Source: CAYSNP01 sp964432485 (GTDB lineage: Bacteria; Bacillota; Clostridia; Christensenellales; DTU072). From it: a stretch of DNA of 64,000 nucleotides. The stretch lies in NCBI GenBank assembly GCA_964432485.1, contig CAYSNP010000003.1:26302-90301 (forward strand), read 5' to 3'. The notes under the pieces were generated by a model. It had not been told where the DNA came from, did not search any database, and worked only from the letters and a program-made list of their open reading frames with translations. Position numbers and translations under genes: made by a program. How positions within the stretch are numbered: position 1 is the stretch's first letter; each line of letters begins with the position of its first letter. Shown here in pieces: positions 43,474 to 51,993 of this stretch.

Positions 43474-44301
43474 ATGGCAGGAGTATTATTTTTGGTAGCA
43501 ACGCCAATAGGCAACTTAGCTGATATTACATTAAGAGCTAAGCAAACTTTGTCCCAAGCTGACCTTATTGCTTGTGAGGATACTAGACATACTTTAGGGC
43601 TTCTTACGCATTTGGGTATCCAAAAGCGGTTAATCAGTTACCATAAACATAATGAAAGGCAATCTGCTCAAAAACTTTTATTACTGCTTGCGGAAGGGAA
43701 GCGCATAGCCTTAGTATCTGATGCGGGTATGCCCGGCATCAGCGACCCCGGGGCATATTTGGTTAGCGAAGCAAGAAGGGCGGGGATAGAAGTTGTGGTG
43801 ATTCCGGGCGCAAGTGCAGTTACAGCCGCTGTTGCGCTTTCCGGTATAGATGAGGGCGGATTTGTCTTTTTAGGATTCCTGCAAGGTACAGAAAAAGAGA
43901 AAAGACAAAGGCTAAGCCGCTATGCTGCCGAGCCTATGCCCTTAGTGATTTACTCTGCGCCTCACGATATAAAAAAGGAGCTTGCGCTGGCTGCTCAAGT
44001 GTTGGGGAGCAGAAAAGCGCTTATAATAAAGGAGATGACTAAAGTATACGAAGCAGTTATTCAAGGAGTGCTGGGCGAAATTGAGCCAAAAGAGGAAAAA
44101 GGCGAGTTTGTGCTAATTATCTCAGGGTGCAAACAAGAGAGGACTATTAGCGACAAGGCTATAATGGCAGAGCTTGATTTCTTGCTTGGCTTTGGGCTTA
44201 GCAAAAGAGATGCCTCAACTATAGCGGCACAACATTTAGGCATACCCAAAAAAAGGGCATATGACCTATGCCTTGCCAAACTTAGCCAACAGCTTGACTA
44301 G
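43474..44301 (+). CDS. rsmI: 16S rRNA (cytidine-1402 2'-O)-methyltransferase RsmI
   Basis: Methylates the ribose of C1402 in the decoding centre of 16S rRNA. The 275-residue product begins GVLFLVATPIGNLADITLRA, contains CEDTRHT and the glycine-rich VSDAGMPGISDPG and VIPGASAVTAAVA motifs of the tetrapyrrole-methylase fold. TAAGGAGGAGAG is before the ATG. Co-transcribed with the TrmN6-like gene. A new promoter for the next gene overlaps its last codons. Confidence 0.96.
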   Translation: MAGVLFLVATPIGNLADITLRAKQTLSQADLIACEDTRHTLGLLTHLGIQKRLISYHKHNERQSAQKLLLLLAEGKRIALVSDAGMPGISDPGAYLVSEARRAGIEVVVIPGASAVTAAVALSGIDEGGFVFLGFLQGTEKEKRQRLSRYAAEPMPLVIYSAPHDIKKELALAAQVLGSRKALIIKEMTKVYEAVIQGVLGEIEPKEEKGEFVLIISGCKQERTISDKAIMAELDFLLGFGLSKRDASTIAAQHLGIPKKRAYDLCLAKLSQQLD

Positions 44302-44322
44302 CTCAATATACTTTATTATAAT
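44294..44322 (+). promoter_or_regulatory. promoter of the 44329 gene, leaderless type
   Basis: TTGACT (44294-44299), 17-bp spacer and perfect TATAAT (44317-44322). The ATG follows 6 nt later at 44329, so the mRNA should start at the ATG itself. The -35 lies inside the end of rsmI. Confidence 0.7.
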
Positions 44323-44328
44323 TACATT

Positions 44329-46194
44329 ATGGCTAAAGTTAACTTAAAGTTCTTAAATAAATTAAGCAAAAAAGGCAAAATCGTTTTAGCGGCAATTTTA
44401 GTTGTTGTAATTGCAGGGGGTGCTACTTTAGCCTATTTTTTAACTCGCCCAAAAGACAACTCTTCTTCGCAATATTCTCAAATATATAAAAATTATCAAT
44501 CCTTGCAAAGTTTTAAGCATGCAGAAGAGATTTTGCGCTTAAAAGATGGGATTAGGGTAGATAGCTACGATGCCGAATCAGAGATTTTTATACTTGCAAA
44601 GACAATTGTTACCTCAGAAGCGGAAGATGAAGATGAAGAAGACGAAACTATGGAGCTCTATGGCTTTGCCAATAAAGAAAAAATGCTTGTCAATCCTGCA
44701 GAGCATTTTTATTTGGGAGTTTTAGGCATAAAGAGCAACTATGCAATTGTAATGAAAGGCGTGCTGCAAGCTGAGGAACTGCAATATAAAATAGGGCTGA
44801 TTCGCTTTGATAAGCATGGAGTTTATGAGTATGGATTTGTACATGATTATCGAGAGTTATTAATTACCGTTAGTTTTCAAGGGGATTATATAGCCTTTTT
44901 TGCCGGACAAGAGTATAGCAATCCCGATACCGCATCTTATGCCGTATTTTACGATTACAAGAGTACCTCTGGTTTAAGCGAAGTATTTAGAGTTGCATCA
45001 TCCGCTTTTACCGTTTTTGATTTAACGGATAATTGGCTGGTTGCTGCAGACCTAAACAAAACTTATTTTTACGATATCCATAAGATAGACGCTAACGGGT
45101 ATTTAATTAGACAAGATACCTACTTTCCATTTGAAGACGAGATAAAATACCCTCCTGCCAATGTATCTTTTACTATTAATTATCTGGGCAATAATTGGTT
45201 TCTGCGCAAAGCTATATATTATGAAAAAGAGCCTTTTGACACTTACTATTATGTTATGCCCGGAGAAAATAAAGAAACTCTTTATGTTGTACAAAAAAAT
45301 GATAGATATAATGCAGCCACCAAAAAGACGCTAAAGAGCGATATTCTGCTGGCGGATAATGTTGCCAATAAGTATAGCAACGATGTTTTTAGCGGGCTTG
45401 CCGCAATGGCCAATCTTTTAGATATTTCTCAAATGGTAGGGCTGTCCTCGCATATTATTTATTCTGAGCCTGCTTTTCCTCCTTCAGGTTTTGTCAATGA
45501 CGGATACACTATTGTATATAATTACTTTTTTCCTGAACCTACGGATGTGCCCGAAACTTCTTTTCTTATACTGGACCCCAATGCCAATATTGTAAGGCAG
45601 GAGTTATTGTATTTGCCGCCCTTATTTGTGGATGGGATAGGGGTAGAAAATGCCTCTGTTAATTACCCCAATCTTATAGGCAATGCGCAAGTGCATTACT
45701 TGGATGGCAGCAAAAAGGTATTAAAGGAGTATGCCGAGGGGCAATATACTTATGAGGCTACTTTTGCCAATGACAATATGCTTACTGTTTACCAATATAA
45801 AATAATAGGCTCCAGCGTTCAGCCCAAAGCAGGCGCAGTTAATTTAGACAAAGGGGTGCAAAGCATACCTTTTATCTATGACACCCTAAGTATGTTTGTA
45901 GGCGGTTATGCAATTGGCAGCATATTAGACACAGATAGCAATTTACAATATTATAGGATATCAAAAGACGGTGTTCAGGAACCCATAACAGGGGTATATA
46001 GCGTTAAGCATGGCGTATATATTACTGCCTCAGCAACCAGAAAAGCACTTTATTCGAATGACGGTACAGAGCTTATTCCCAATTGGTGTAATGATATAAT
46101 TGTTTATGAATTCTTTTTATCAAACAATCAACTGCTTGAAAGCATAGTAGTAACAGAGCAAGCTGATGATTGTGTAGTTTATATTTTGAGCTAA
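44329..46194 (+). CDS. large membrane-anchored extracytoplasmic protein, unknown function
   Basis: No family recognised. The 621-residue product has a basic N-terminus (LNKLSKKGK), one membrane helix at ~18-37 and a long extracytoplasmic part rich in Tyr, Asp and aromatic residues with many short beta-type stretches. The repeated rhythm of four-strand-like segments (for example YGFVHDYRELLITVSFQGDY, YAVFYDYKSTS, NWLVAADLNKTYFYDI) suggests a beta-propeller, but I cannot identify blades with certainty. No lipobox. No Shine-Dalgarno sequence is present. A strong promoter places the transcription start at the ATG. It ends 23 bp before the sua5 gene. Confidence 0.7.
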   Translation: MAKVNLKFLNKLSKKGKIVLAAILVVVIAGGATLAYFLTRPKDNSSSQYSQIYKNYQSLQSFKHAEEILRLKDGIRVDSYDAESEIFILAKTIVTSEAEDEDEEDETMELYGFANKEKMLVNPAEHFYLGVLGIKSNYAIVMKGVLQAEELQYKIGLIRFDKHGVYEYGFVHDYRELLITVSFQGDYIAFFAGQEYSNPDTASYAVFYDYKSTSGLSEVFRVASSAFTVFDLTDNWLVAADLNKTYFYDIHKIDANGYLIRQDTYFPFEDEIKYPPANVSFTINYLGNNWFLRKAIYYEKEPFDTYYYVMPGENKETLYVVQKNDRYNAATKKTLKSDILLADNVANKYSNDVFSGLAAMANLLDISQMVGLSSHIIYSEPAFPPSGFVNDGYTIVYNYFFPEPTDVPETSFLILDPNANIVRQELLYLPPLFVDGIGVENASVNYPNLIGNAQVHYLDGSKKVLKEYAEGQYTYEATFANDNMLTVYQYKIIGSSVQPKAGAVNLDKGVQSIPFIYDTLSMFVGGYAIGSILDTDSNLQYYRISKDGVQEPITGVYSVKHGVYITASATRKALYSNDGTELIPNWCNDIIVYEFFLSNNQLLESIVVTEQADDCVVYILS

Positions 46195-46217
46195 TTTAAG
46201 ATACTACTAAGGATTGT

Positions 46218-47174
46218 ATGGAGACAGTAATAGGCAGCTATAAAGATATAGAGTATGCGGCGCAATTGTTGCAAGCAGGAGAGGTTGTTGCTTTTCCTAC
46301 CGAAACCGTATACGGACTGGGCGGCAACGCTTATTCGGAGGCAGCTATAAAAAAGATTTTTACAGCTAAAGGCCGCCCCCAAGACAACCCTTTAATAGTG
46401 CATATTGCGGATATTCAAGATTTAGAGCAAGTAGCAATAGATATACCTAAAATAGCTTACTTATTATTTGATGAGTTTGCCCCAGGTCCGTTAACTTTAG
46501 TGCTAAAAAAACATCCTAATATACCGTATCAAGTGACAGCGGGAGGCGAAAGCGTAGCTGTGCGCATCCCCGCCCATAAAATGGCTCTTGAACTTATAAG
46601 GCAAGCAAATCTTCCTATTTGTGCGCCCAGCGCAAATACTTCTACAAGAGTTAGCCCTACGCTTGCAAGTCATGTATATGAGGATTTGCAAGGCAAGATT
46701 CCTTTAATATTGGATGGCGGAAGCTGCGATATCGGGGTAGAATCCACAGTATTAGATTTAACCAGAGCGCAACCTGTCATATTGCGCCCGGGTGCAGTAA
46801 CAGCAAGTATGTTAGCTCCTTTTCTTAATGTAAGTATGACAGCCCCGCCCGACGAAACCGCTAAATCTCCGGGCACTAAATACCGTCATTATGCCTCGTT
46901 GGCAAAGGTGGAGCTTGCAAGCACACCTAAGGAAGCACTTGAGAAACTCAAAGCATGGGATAAGGACAAAGCTATAATATTAGGGAGCAAGGATTTTATA
47001 GATAGTTGCAAAAAGGGCATTTCTTTAGGCGCAACAAGTGCAGAAATAGCAAGAAATCTTTTTGCTGCCTTACGCAAAGTTGAAAAGCAATTTGATTATA
47101 TTATTATAGAAAGATTCCCCGAAACCGAAGAAAATATTACATTATTGAACCGTATCACCAAAGCAATCAATTAG
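46218..47174 (+). CDS. threonylcarbamoyl-AMP synthase, Sua5 form
   Basis: Makes threonylcarbamoyl-AMP from threonine, bicarbonate and ATP, the first step of tRNA t6A37 synthesis that TsaD (6494-7561) completes. The 318-residue product has the YrdC domain (AFPTETVYGLGGNAY at ~27-41, KGRPQDNPLIVHI, CAPSANTS) plus the C-terminal Sua5 domain joined by the conserved SPGTKYRHYA linker. It is therefore the long Sua5 form and not TsaC. TAAGGA precedes the ATG. Its last 8 nt overlap the convergent HD gene. Confidence 0.95.
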   Translation: METVIGSYKDIEYAAQLLQAGEVVAFPTETVYGLGGNAYSEAAIKKIFTAKGRPQDNPLIVHIADIQDLEQVAIDIPKIAYLLFDEFAPGPLTLVLKKHPNIPYQVTAGGESVAVRIPAHKMALELIRQANLPICAPSANTSTRVSPTLASHVYEDLQGKIPLILDGGSCDIGVESTVLDLTRAQPVILRPGAVTASMLAPFLNVSMTAPPDETAKSPGTKYRHYASLAKVELASTPKEALEKLKAWDKDKAIILGSKDFIDSCKKGISLGATSAEIARNLFAALRKVEKQFDYIIIERFPETEENITLLNRITKAIN

Positions 47175-47730
47175 CTTGCTCCAACTCCCGCATAGCCTCT
47201 ATTGTCTTTTGAATAAGTTCCTCTAAGCTCCAGCCCAGCATATCCGCGCCTCTGGCAATAATTTCTCTGGAGCACCCTGCGGCAAAAGCGGGGGTTTTGT
47301 ATTTCTTCATTACACTTTTTACTTCCAAATCCATTACGCTCTTAGATGGGCGCACCAATGCTGATGCCCATATCAAGCCGGAAAGCTCATCTGCGGCAAA
47401 CAATATCTTTTCCATAATATGCTCTGGGGCAATATCCACATTGGTCAGTCCGTAACCATGGCTTTGCACCGCTCTAATTATGCCTTTATCAATCCCTTCC
47501 GCTTCCAGCAACTCTTTTGCTTTTATGCAGTGCTCGTCAGGATACATTTCAAAATCTATATCGTGTAGCAGCCCCCCCACAGCCCAATACTCCGCCTTTT
47601 CCGGGTCATACTGCTGCGCAAAATATCTCATAATGCCAGCCAGCGTATATGCGTGATTAAGATGAAATTCCTGCTTGTTATACTGTTTTAACAGCTTTTC
47701 TGCTTCTTCAAATGTAGGAATATAGCTCAT
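47167..47730 (-). CDS. HD-domain hydrolase
   Basis: Putative metal-dependent phosphohydrolase. The 187-residue product has the HD pattern: His in HLNHAYTLAGIMRY (~22), His-Asp in GGLLHDIDFE (~52-53), a further His in QSHGYGL and Asp in FAADELSGLIWA. Small HD proteins of this kind act on nucleotides, but the substrate is unknown. AGAAGGAAG lies before the ATG. It overlaps the end of the sua5 gene by 8 nt tail to tail. Confidence 0.8.
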   Translation of the reverse strand: MSYIPTFEEAEKLLKQYNKQEFHLNHAYTLAGIMRYFAQQYDPEKAEYWAVGGLLHDIDFEMYPDEHCIKAKELLEAEGIDKGIIRAVQSHGYGLTNVDIAPEHIMEKILFAADELSGLIWASALVRPSKSVMDLEVKSVMKKYKTPAFAAGCSREIIARGADMLGWSLEELIQKTIEAMRELEQAN

Positions 47731-47847
47731 AATATACTTCCTTCTTTGTAAAGTTATTAGCTAAAAGTTACCATATTAAGCTGCCAAAGTCAAGAAAGAA
47801 AGTAAAAATATAAGGATAGAAATATCTGCAAAAAGATAAAAGTGTGC

Positions 47848-47853
47848 TATAAT
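47848..47853 (+). promoter_or_regulatory. -10 box for the first NIPA/EamA-like gene
   Basis: Perfect TATAAT 40 bp before the ATG at 47894. The -35 region is weak (CTGCAA with a 16-bp spacer). Confidence 0.4.
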
Positions 47854-47893
47854 CAATTTAGATTACAGCAGAGTAAGGCTTATAGGAGTTGCT

Positions 47894-48796
47894 ATGCTAT
47901 ATTTTATAGGTGTGTCTTGTGCAATATTGTCAGGCTTTGTTAATTTTTTAGGACAAATATTGCAGAAAAAAGCAATAAATGACATTAAAGCCAAAAAGGG
48001 CGAAATGCATATTATAGACTTAATTAAGAGCCCAACTTGGCTAGTAGGATTTCTATTTATGGCTGTATTAACTACAGCTTTTTTAATTGTTACCCAACTT
48101 TTTATAGGTCCTGCCTTAGTCCCCGGTCTTGTGGCATCAGGCTTTATAGTGCTGGCTATTGGCTCTGCTAAGATTTTAGGCGAAAAGTTAAAAAAGGAAG
48201 AGTATGCCGCAATAGCTATGCTTATTTTGGCAGTATTATGCTTATCATTCAGCAAGCTGGTTATTGTGCCCGATATTGGCAACTTTAATGATTCTGCATT
48301 TAACCTTAGGATTGGCATTGTATCTGGGCTGCTTGTTGCAGTATGGCTTACGCTCTTTTTTATAGGCAAAAAAAGCAATAAAAGAAAGGCAATCTTTATA
48401 CCTCTTGCAACCGCTTTTCCTTTTATTGTGGCCAATATTTGGATGCAACCCTTTCTTATAACAATTGGCAACTTATTTTCCGGACAGGTTGACTCGTTTA
48501 CCTTAACATTATTTTTTACAGCTATTGCAATACTAGCTGTTACTAATAGCGTTGGACTTATTCATACCCAAACAGCAATGGCGTCAGGCAACGCCAGCAT
48601 AGTCATTCCAATGATGCAAATACCTGCGCAATTATCGCCTATTTTAATTTATTTTGTAGTTTATGCTTTGCCTGTCCCCAATTTTTATTCTTACATTTTA
48701 CTTGCAATAGCTATAATACTTGCAATTGCGGCAGGATTCTTGCTTTCTAAAAGGCAGACTGAACTTGAAAAACTTGTAGCACCAACAACCTCTTAA
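47894..48796 (+). CDS. DMT-superfamily transporter (NIPA/EamA-like), copy 1
   Basis: A membrane protein of 300 residues with about nine to ten helices. It begins with the pattern GVSCAILSGFVNFLGQILQKKA, which is typical of NIPA-like magnesium transporters and related EamA proteins. Conserved inner motifs: GPALVPGLVASGFIVLAIGSAKILGE and QTAMASGNASIVIPMMQIP. Substrate is not known; Mg2+ or small metabolites are possible. The next gene encodes a close paralogue with these same motifs. TAGGAG is before the ATG. Each copy has its own TATAAT, so the two may be differently regulated. Confidence 0.82.
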   Translation: MLYFIGVSCAILSGFVNFLGQILQKKAINDIKAKKGEMHIIDLIKSPTWLVGFLFMAVLTTAFLIVTQLFIGPALVPGLVASGFIVLAIGSAKILGEKLKKEEYAAIAMLILAVLCLSFSKLVIVPDIGNFNDSAFNLRIGIVSGLLVAVWLTLFFIGKKSNKRKAIFIPLATAFPFIVANIWMQPFLITIGNLFSGQVDSFTLTLFFTAIAILAVTNSVGLIHTQTAMASGNASIVIPMMQIPAQLSPILIYFVVYALPVPNFYSYILLAIAIILAIAAGFLLSKRQTELEKLVAPTTS

Positions 48797-48867
48797 AAAA
48801 AGTTATTGATGTTAAATAAGAAAACTAAATATAGCCAAGTGCGACCTTTTTAATTAATATCAAGATT

Positions 48868-48899
48868 TTGTTTGACCAAACAATAAAATATGTTATAAT
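48868..48899 (+). promoter_or_regulatory. promoter with overlapping inverted repeat (operator candidate)
   Basis: TTGACC (48872-48877), 16-bp spacer, TATAAT (48894-48899). TTGTTTG AC CAAACAA (48868-48883) is a perfect inverted repeat lying over the -35, so a dimeric regulator could block the promoter of the second transporter copy. Confidence 0.6.
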
Positions 48900-48940
48900 T
48901 AAATTAGGGTATTTTGCACGGTATAAGAATAGGAGAAATT

Positions 48941-49939
48941 ATGTATTTTTTAGGCGTATTATCAGGTATACTATCAGGTTTTGCTAATTTTTTTGGGCAA
49001 ATTTTGCAGAAAAAAGCAATAAATGATATAAAAAAGCAAAAAGGTAAAATAACCTTGGTAGATTTAGTTAAGAATCCTATTTGGCTTACGGGTTTGGCTT
49101 CTATTATAGTGCTTAGCACAGTTTTTTTAGTCCTTTGCCAGCTTTGGGTAGGCCCTGCGCTTGTTCCCGGACTTGTGGCATCAGGTTTTATAGTTTTGGC
49201 AATAGGTTCTGCTAAGATTTTGGGCGAAAAACTAAATAAAGAAGAATATCTTGCAATTGGGATGCTTATTTTAGCGGTAATTTGTCTATCATTTAGTAGA
49301 CTGTCTATAGAAGGCGATACCAAATTATTTAGCAATGAGCCTTTTGTAAATAGGATTGGTATATTGAGCGGGCTTTTTATTGCAGTATGGCTGTACCTTT
49401 ATTATACGGGCAAAAAAAGTGCCAACAAAAAGGCAATACTAATATCGTTAGCCGCAGGCTTTCCGTTTATTGTGGGCAATATTTGGATGCAGCCTTTTGT
49501 TATGACCGTTGGAGACTTATTTGCAGGTGCGCTCAATCCGCTTACCGTTAGGTTGCTTATTATTTCTACTATTGTAGTAGCGGTAACTAATATTGGCGGC
49601 ATGATACATATGCAGACCGCAATGGCGTCAGGCAATGCAAGCATAGTGATACCTATTATGCAGATACCTCAACAGCTTTCGCCGATAGTTATTTACTTTG
49701 TACTTTATGCCTTAAAGGCACCTTACATTTATTCTTACTTTTTGTTAGTGATAGCTATTGGGCTGGCAATTTATGCAGGCTTTTTGCTTACCCGCAGGCA
49801 AACGGAACTGGAAAAACTTATAGCAGATGAGCCAGGCCAGTTACCGGAAGCAGAGCTAATAAGTGAAGAAAAAGAAGAAAAAGAAGAAAAGGAAGAAAAG
49901 GAAGAAAAGGAAGAAAACAATGCAAACCTTAACATTTAA
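48941..49939 (+). CDS. DMT-superfamily transporter (NIPA/EamA-like), copy 2
   Basis: A 332-residue paralogue of the 47894 gene, with the same helix pattern and motifs (GPALVPGLVASGFIVLAIGSAKILGE, QTAMASGNASIVIP). The start is set at the ATG at 48941, which has AGGAG upstream and aligns with the start of copy 1. An in-frame TTG at 48914 is less likely. The last ~30 residues are a hydrophilic tail of EEK repeats made by 9-bp GAAGAAAAG units. Copy 1 lacks this tail. The tail overlaps the start of the next gene by 20 nt. Confidence 0.82.
   Translation: MYFLGVLSGILSGFANFFGQILQKKAINDIKKQKGKITLVDLVKNPIWLTGLASIIVLSTVFLVLCQLWVGPALVPGLVASGFIVLAIGSAKILGEKLNKEEYLAIGMLILAVICLSFSRLSIEGDTKLFSNEPFVNRIGILSGLFIAVWLYLYYTGKKSANKKAILISLAAGFPFIVGNIWMQPFVMTVGDLFAGALNPLTVRLLIISTIVVAVTNIGGMIHMQTAMASGNASIVIPIMQIPQQLSPIVIYFVLYALKAPYIYSYFLLVIAIGLAIYAGFLLTRRQTELEKLIADEPGQLPEAELISEEKEEKEEKEEKEEKEENNANLNI
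49864..49918 (+). repeat. tandem GAAGAAAAG microsatellite
   Basis: About six 9-bp units of GAAGAAAAG/GAAGAAAAA encode the acidic-basic tail of the second transporter. Unit changes keep that frame, but they alter tail length and the purine-rich stretch in front of the next start codon. Confidence 0.8.
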
Positions 49940-50876
49940 GAATCTTGATAGAGCCAAGACCGCTGAATATGTTAAAAAGATAGCAGAAGAAGGCTTTGGT
50001 CGCAAGGTACTAGCTGTCAAGTGCATGGGCGGAGGCTCTTACGGACTGGCATATAAGGTAGATTTTGAAGGAGAAAGCGTAGTAATAAAGGCTTTTAAGG
50101 CGGCAGGTATGCATATAAGCGAAGCAAGGCAGTTGCGGGAGCTTATTAAATACTGTCCTGTGCCCATACCTAAAGTACATTTTGTATTTGATGCAGTGCC
50201 CGAATTGCCTATTGACGGTATATGTATGGAGTTTATGCATGGCGAAAATGTATTTACTTACTTTCCGTTTATATTTTATTCCAGAAAAAAGAAGCAGGCT
50301 TTTGCAGAAGCAGTAGCTGATGCCCTAATTGCCTTGCATGGAAAAACTAAAGACAAATTTGGGGAGTTAGATATCACCCCTTACGAAAATTGGCTGGATT
50401 ACTACCAACCTTTTGCCCACGATGTGCTAAAAGATGCCCTGGAGTTAAACCGCAATGGCGATTTGGACGAAGAAATTACCGAAATAATGGTGGAAGCCTA
50501 TGATAGCTTTAGTGAGATTTTTAGTGAAAAAGTGGAAAAAGCCTCACTAATACATGGCGATTTGAATGTAATGAATATTTTTGCGGACAAAAAGAGCTTG
50601 CAGCCCACAGCTTTTATTGACCCACTAGATTGTATGTATGCTGACAGAGAGTATGACCTCTTTCAGTTTAACAATTATTCGGGTAAGTTTTTTGGACTCT
50701 ACAAGGCTTACAAGGCAAAACAGTCTACCAGCACATATTGCGATGTAAAGGTGGCATTTTACGGACTTTTTCATCAAGTGGCAATTTATATCAAGACAGG
50801 GGTACTTTTTAAGTTTATTATGAATCCTTTGCTTATCAATATGAATAAGCAGTTAAAGTTAATCAAAAGAAAATAA
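49920..50876 (+). CDS. aminoglycoside phosphotransferase (APH)/choline-kinase-like protein
   Basis: A kinase-fold protein of 318 residues. GGGSYGLAYKVDFEG with Lys in VVIKAFK is the ATP loop. The catalytic loop HGDLNVMNI is at ~210 and the metal motif IDPLDCMYADREYD follows. The family covers antibiotic kinases, homoserine, choline or fructosamine kinases, and the substrate is unknown here. The start is placed at the ATG at 49920. A longer reading would begin inside the GAAGAAAAG repeat and add an implausible poly-Lys stretch. The repeat supplies a GGAAGAAAA ribosome binding site. The overlap with the transporter gene suggests coupled translation. Confidence 0.82.
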   Translation: MQTLTFKNLDRAKTAEYVKKIAEEGFGRKVLAVKCMGGGSYGLAYKVDFEGESVVIKAFKAAGMHISEARQLRELIKYCPVPIPKVHFVFDAVPELPIDGICMEFMHGENVFTYFPFIFYSRKKKQAFAEAVADALIALHGKTKDKFGELDITPYENWLDYYQPFAHDVLKDALELNRNGDLDEEITEIMVEAYDSFSEIFSEKVEKASLIHGDLNVMNIFADKKSLQPTAFIDPLDCMYADREYDLFQFNNYSGKFFGLYKAYKAKQSTSTYCDVKVAFYGLFHQVAIYIKTGVLFKFIMNPLLINMNKQLKLIKRK

Positions 50877-50881
50877 TGGGG

Positions 50882-51476
50882 GCAATTATACACGCTAAAG
50901 CGTGATGAAATGCACTTGCCAAAACGCAAGTGATGAAATGCATTTGCGTTCCGCAAATGATTAAGGTGGGATTTATAAACAAGGAGCAACCCTCTGGAGT
51001 TGGATTGCCGCACTTCGTTCGCAATGACGCACTAAAAAGTCATTGCGAGGCGCAAAAGCGACGAAGCAATCTAGGGCAATTATACACGCTAAAGCGTGAT
51101 GAAATGCACTTGCCTAAATGCAAGTGATGAAATGCATTTGCGTTCCGCAAATGATTAAGGTGGGGCTTTGAGGCGGGGCTTCCGCTAGCAAGGCTTTTAC
51201 CCTCTGCCGTCTTTGCAGGCGATGCGTTAAACTGGATTGCCAGTGGCAAGCCAGTAGCGGGAGCCCACGAGCAATTGCGGGAGCAATGCGAGGGTATAAA
51301 TAAGCGAAGCAATCCAGGGCAATTATACACACTTAAAGCGTGATGAAATGCACTTGCCAAAACGCAAGTGATGAAATGCATTTGCGTTCCGCAAATGATT
51401 AAGGTGGGGCTTTGAGGCGGGGCTTCCGCTAGCAAGGCTTTTACCCTCTGCCGCTCGCAATGACTTTTTGGGGACC
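50882..51476 (+). repeat. three tandem copies of a composite palindromic repeat element
   Basis: Copies begin near 50882, 51076 and 51319 with GGCAATTATACAC. Each then carries the hairpins CACGCT/AGCGTG, CACTTGC/GCAAGTG and CATTTGC/GCAAATG joined by ATGAAATG linkers (for example 50891-50904, 50913-50932, 50941-50959) and ends GATTAAGGTGGG. In the third copy the first hairpin has a small insertion (CACTTAAAGCGTG). Before copies 2 and 3 lie CATTGCGAG...GAAGCAATC modules (51049-51072 and near 51286-51315), and TGGATTGC...TCGCAATGAC modules follow copies 1 and 3. The 626-bp gap between the kinase and dCMP deaminase genes contains nothing else. Confidence 0.85.
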
Positions 51477-51502
51477 GAATTGCTTCGCTTTAGGTAAATA
51501 CC

Positions 51503-51961
51503 CTAACTTTCGTATTTTTCTACTTTAATACCTGCTTCGCCAAACATTTGCATAGAAAATTCGTCAGGGTATCCTTGTTCAAATACTACTCTTTGAATAC
51601 CGCTGTTTATTATCATTTTTGCGCATATTGAGCAAGGTTGATGGGTGCAATACATTGTAGCATCCTGTAGGCTTATACCCAACTTTGCCGCTTGTATTAT
51701 AGCATTTTGTTCAGCGTGTACCGCATAGCAAACCTCTTGCATAGTGCCGCTTTTTATCCCTCTTTTTATCCTTATGCACTCTTGCCTTTCCTTGCAACTG
51801 GTAACGCCGCTGGGCGCACCGTTATAGCCGGTAGTAAGGATTCTTTTATTGCGCACTACTATTGCGCCAATTTGCCTGTCATCTTTATAGCAAGAAGACC
51901 AAGTAGCTACCAACTTAGCCATTTGCATAAATCTGCTATCCCATTTATCCCTGTTTTCCAT
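51503..51961 (-). CDS. dCMP deaminase (ComEB-like)
   Basis: Zinc enzyme that deaminates dCMP to dUMP for thymidylate synthesis. The 152-residue product has the zinc and catalytic motif HAEQNAI and the second zinc motif PCSICAKMIINSG, plus QIGAIVVRNKRILTTGYNGAP at the N-terminal side. I set the start at the ATG at 51961 (MENRDKW), because GGAG lies 8 nt before it. An upstream ATG 15 bp away has no such site. In some Firmicutes this family is ComEB of the competence operon, but comEA and comEC are not near. Lies 32 bp behind galT. Confidence 0.93.
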   Translation of the reverse strand: MENRDKWDSRFMQMAKLVATWSSCYKDDRQIGAIVVRNKRILTTGYNGAPSGVTSCKERQECIRIKRGIKSGTMQEVCYAVHAEQNAIIQAAKLGISLQDATMYCTHQPCSICAKMIINSGIQRVVFEQGYPDEFSMQMFGEAGIKVEKYES

Positions 51962-51993
51962 TAAGTGCTTCTCCATTTTTATGCTACTTGCAA

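Noticed and set aside
49863..49919. Longer start for the APH-like kinase giving a poly-Lys/Arg N-terminus
   Set aside because: The extra residues come from the out-of-frame GAAGAAAAG repeat; the ATG at 49920 gives a normal kinase start.
51040..51435. 131- and 72-codon minus-strand ORFs
   Set aside because: They run through the palindromic repeat copies and encode the same repeated peptides; no ribosome binding site.
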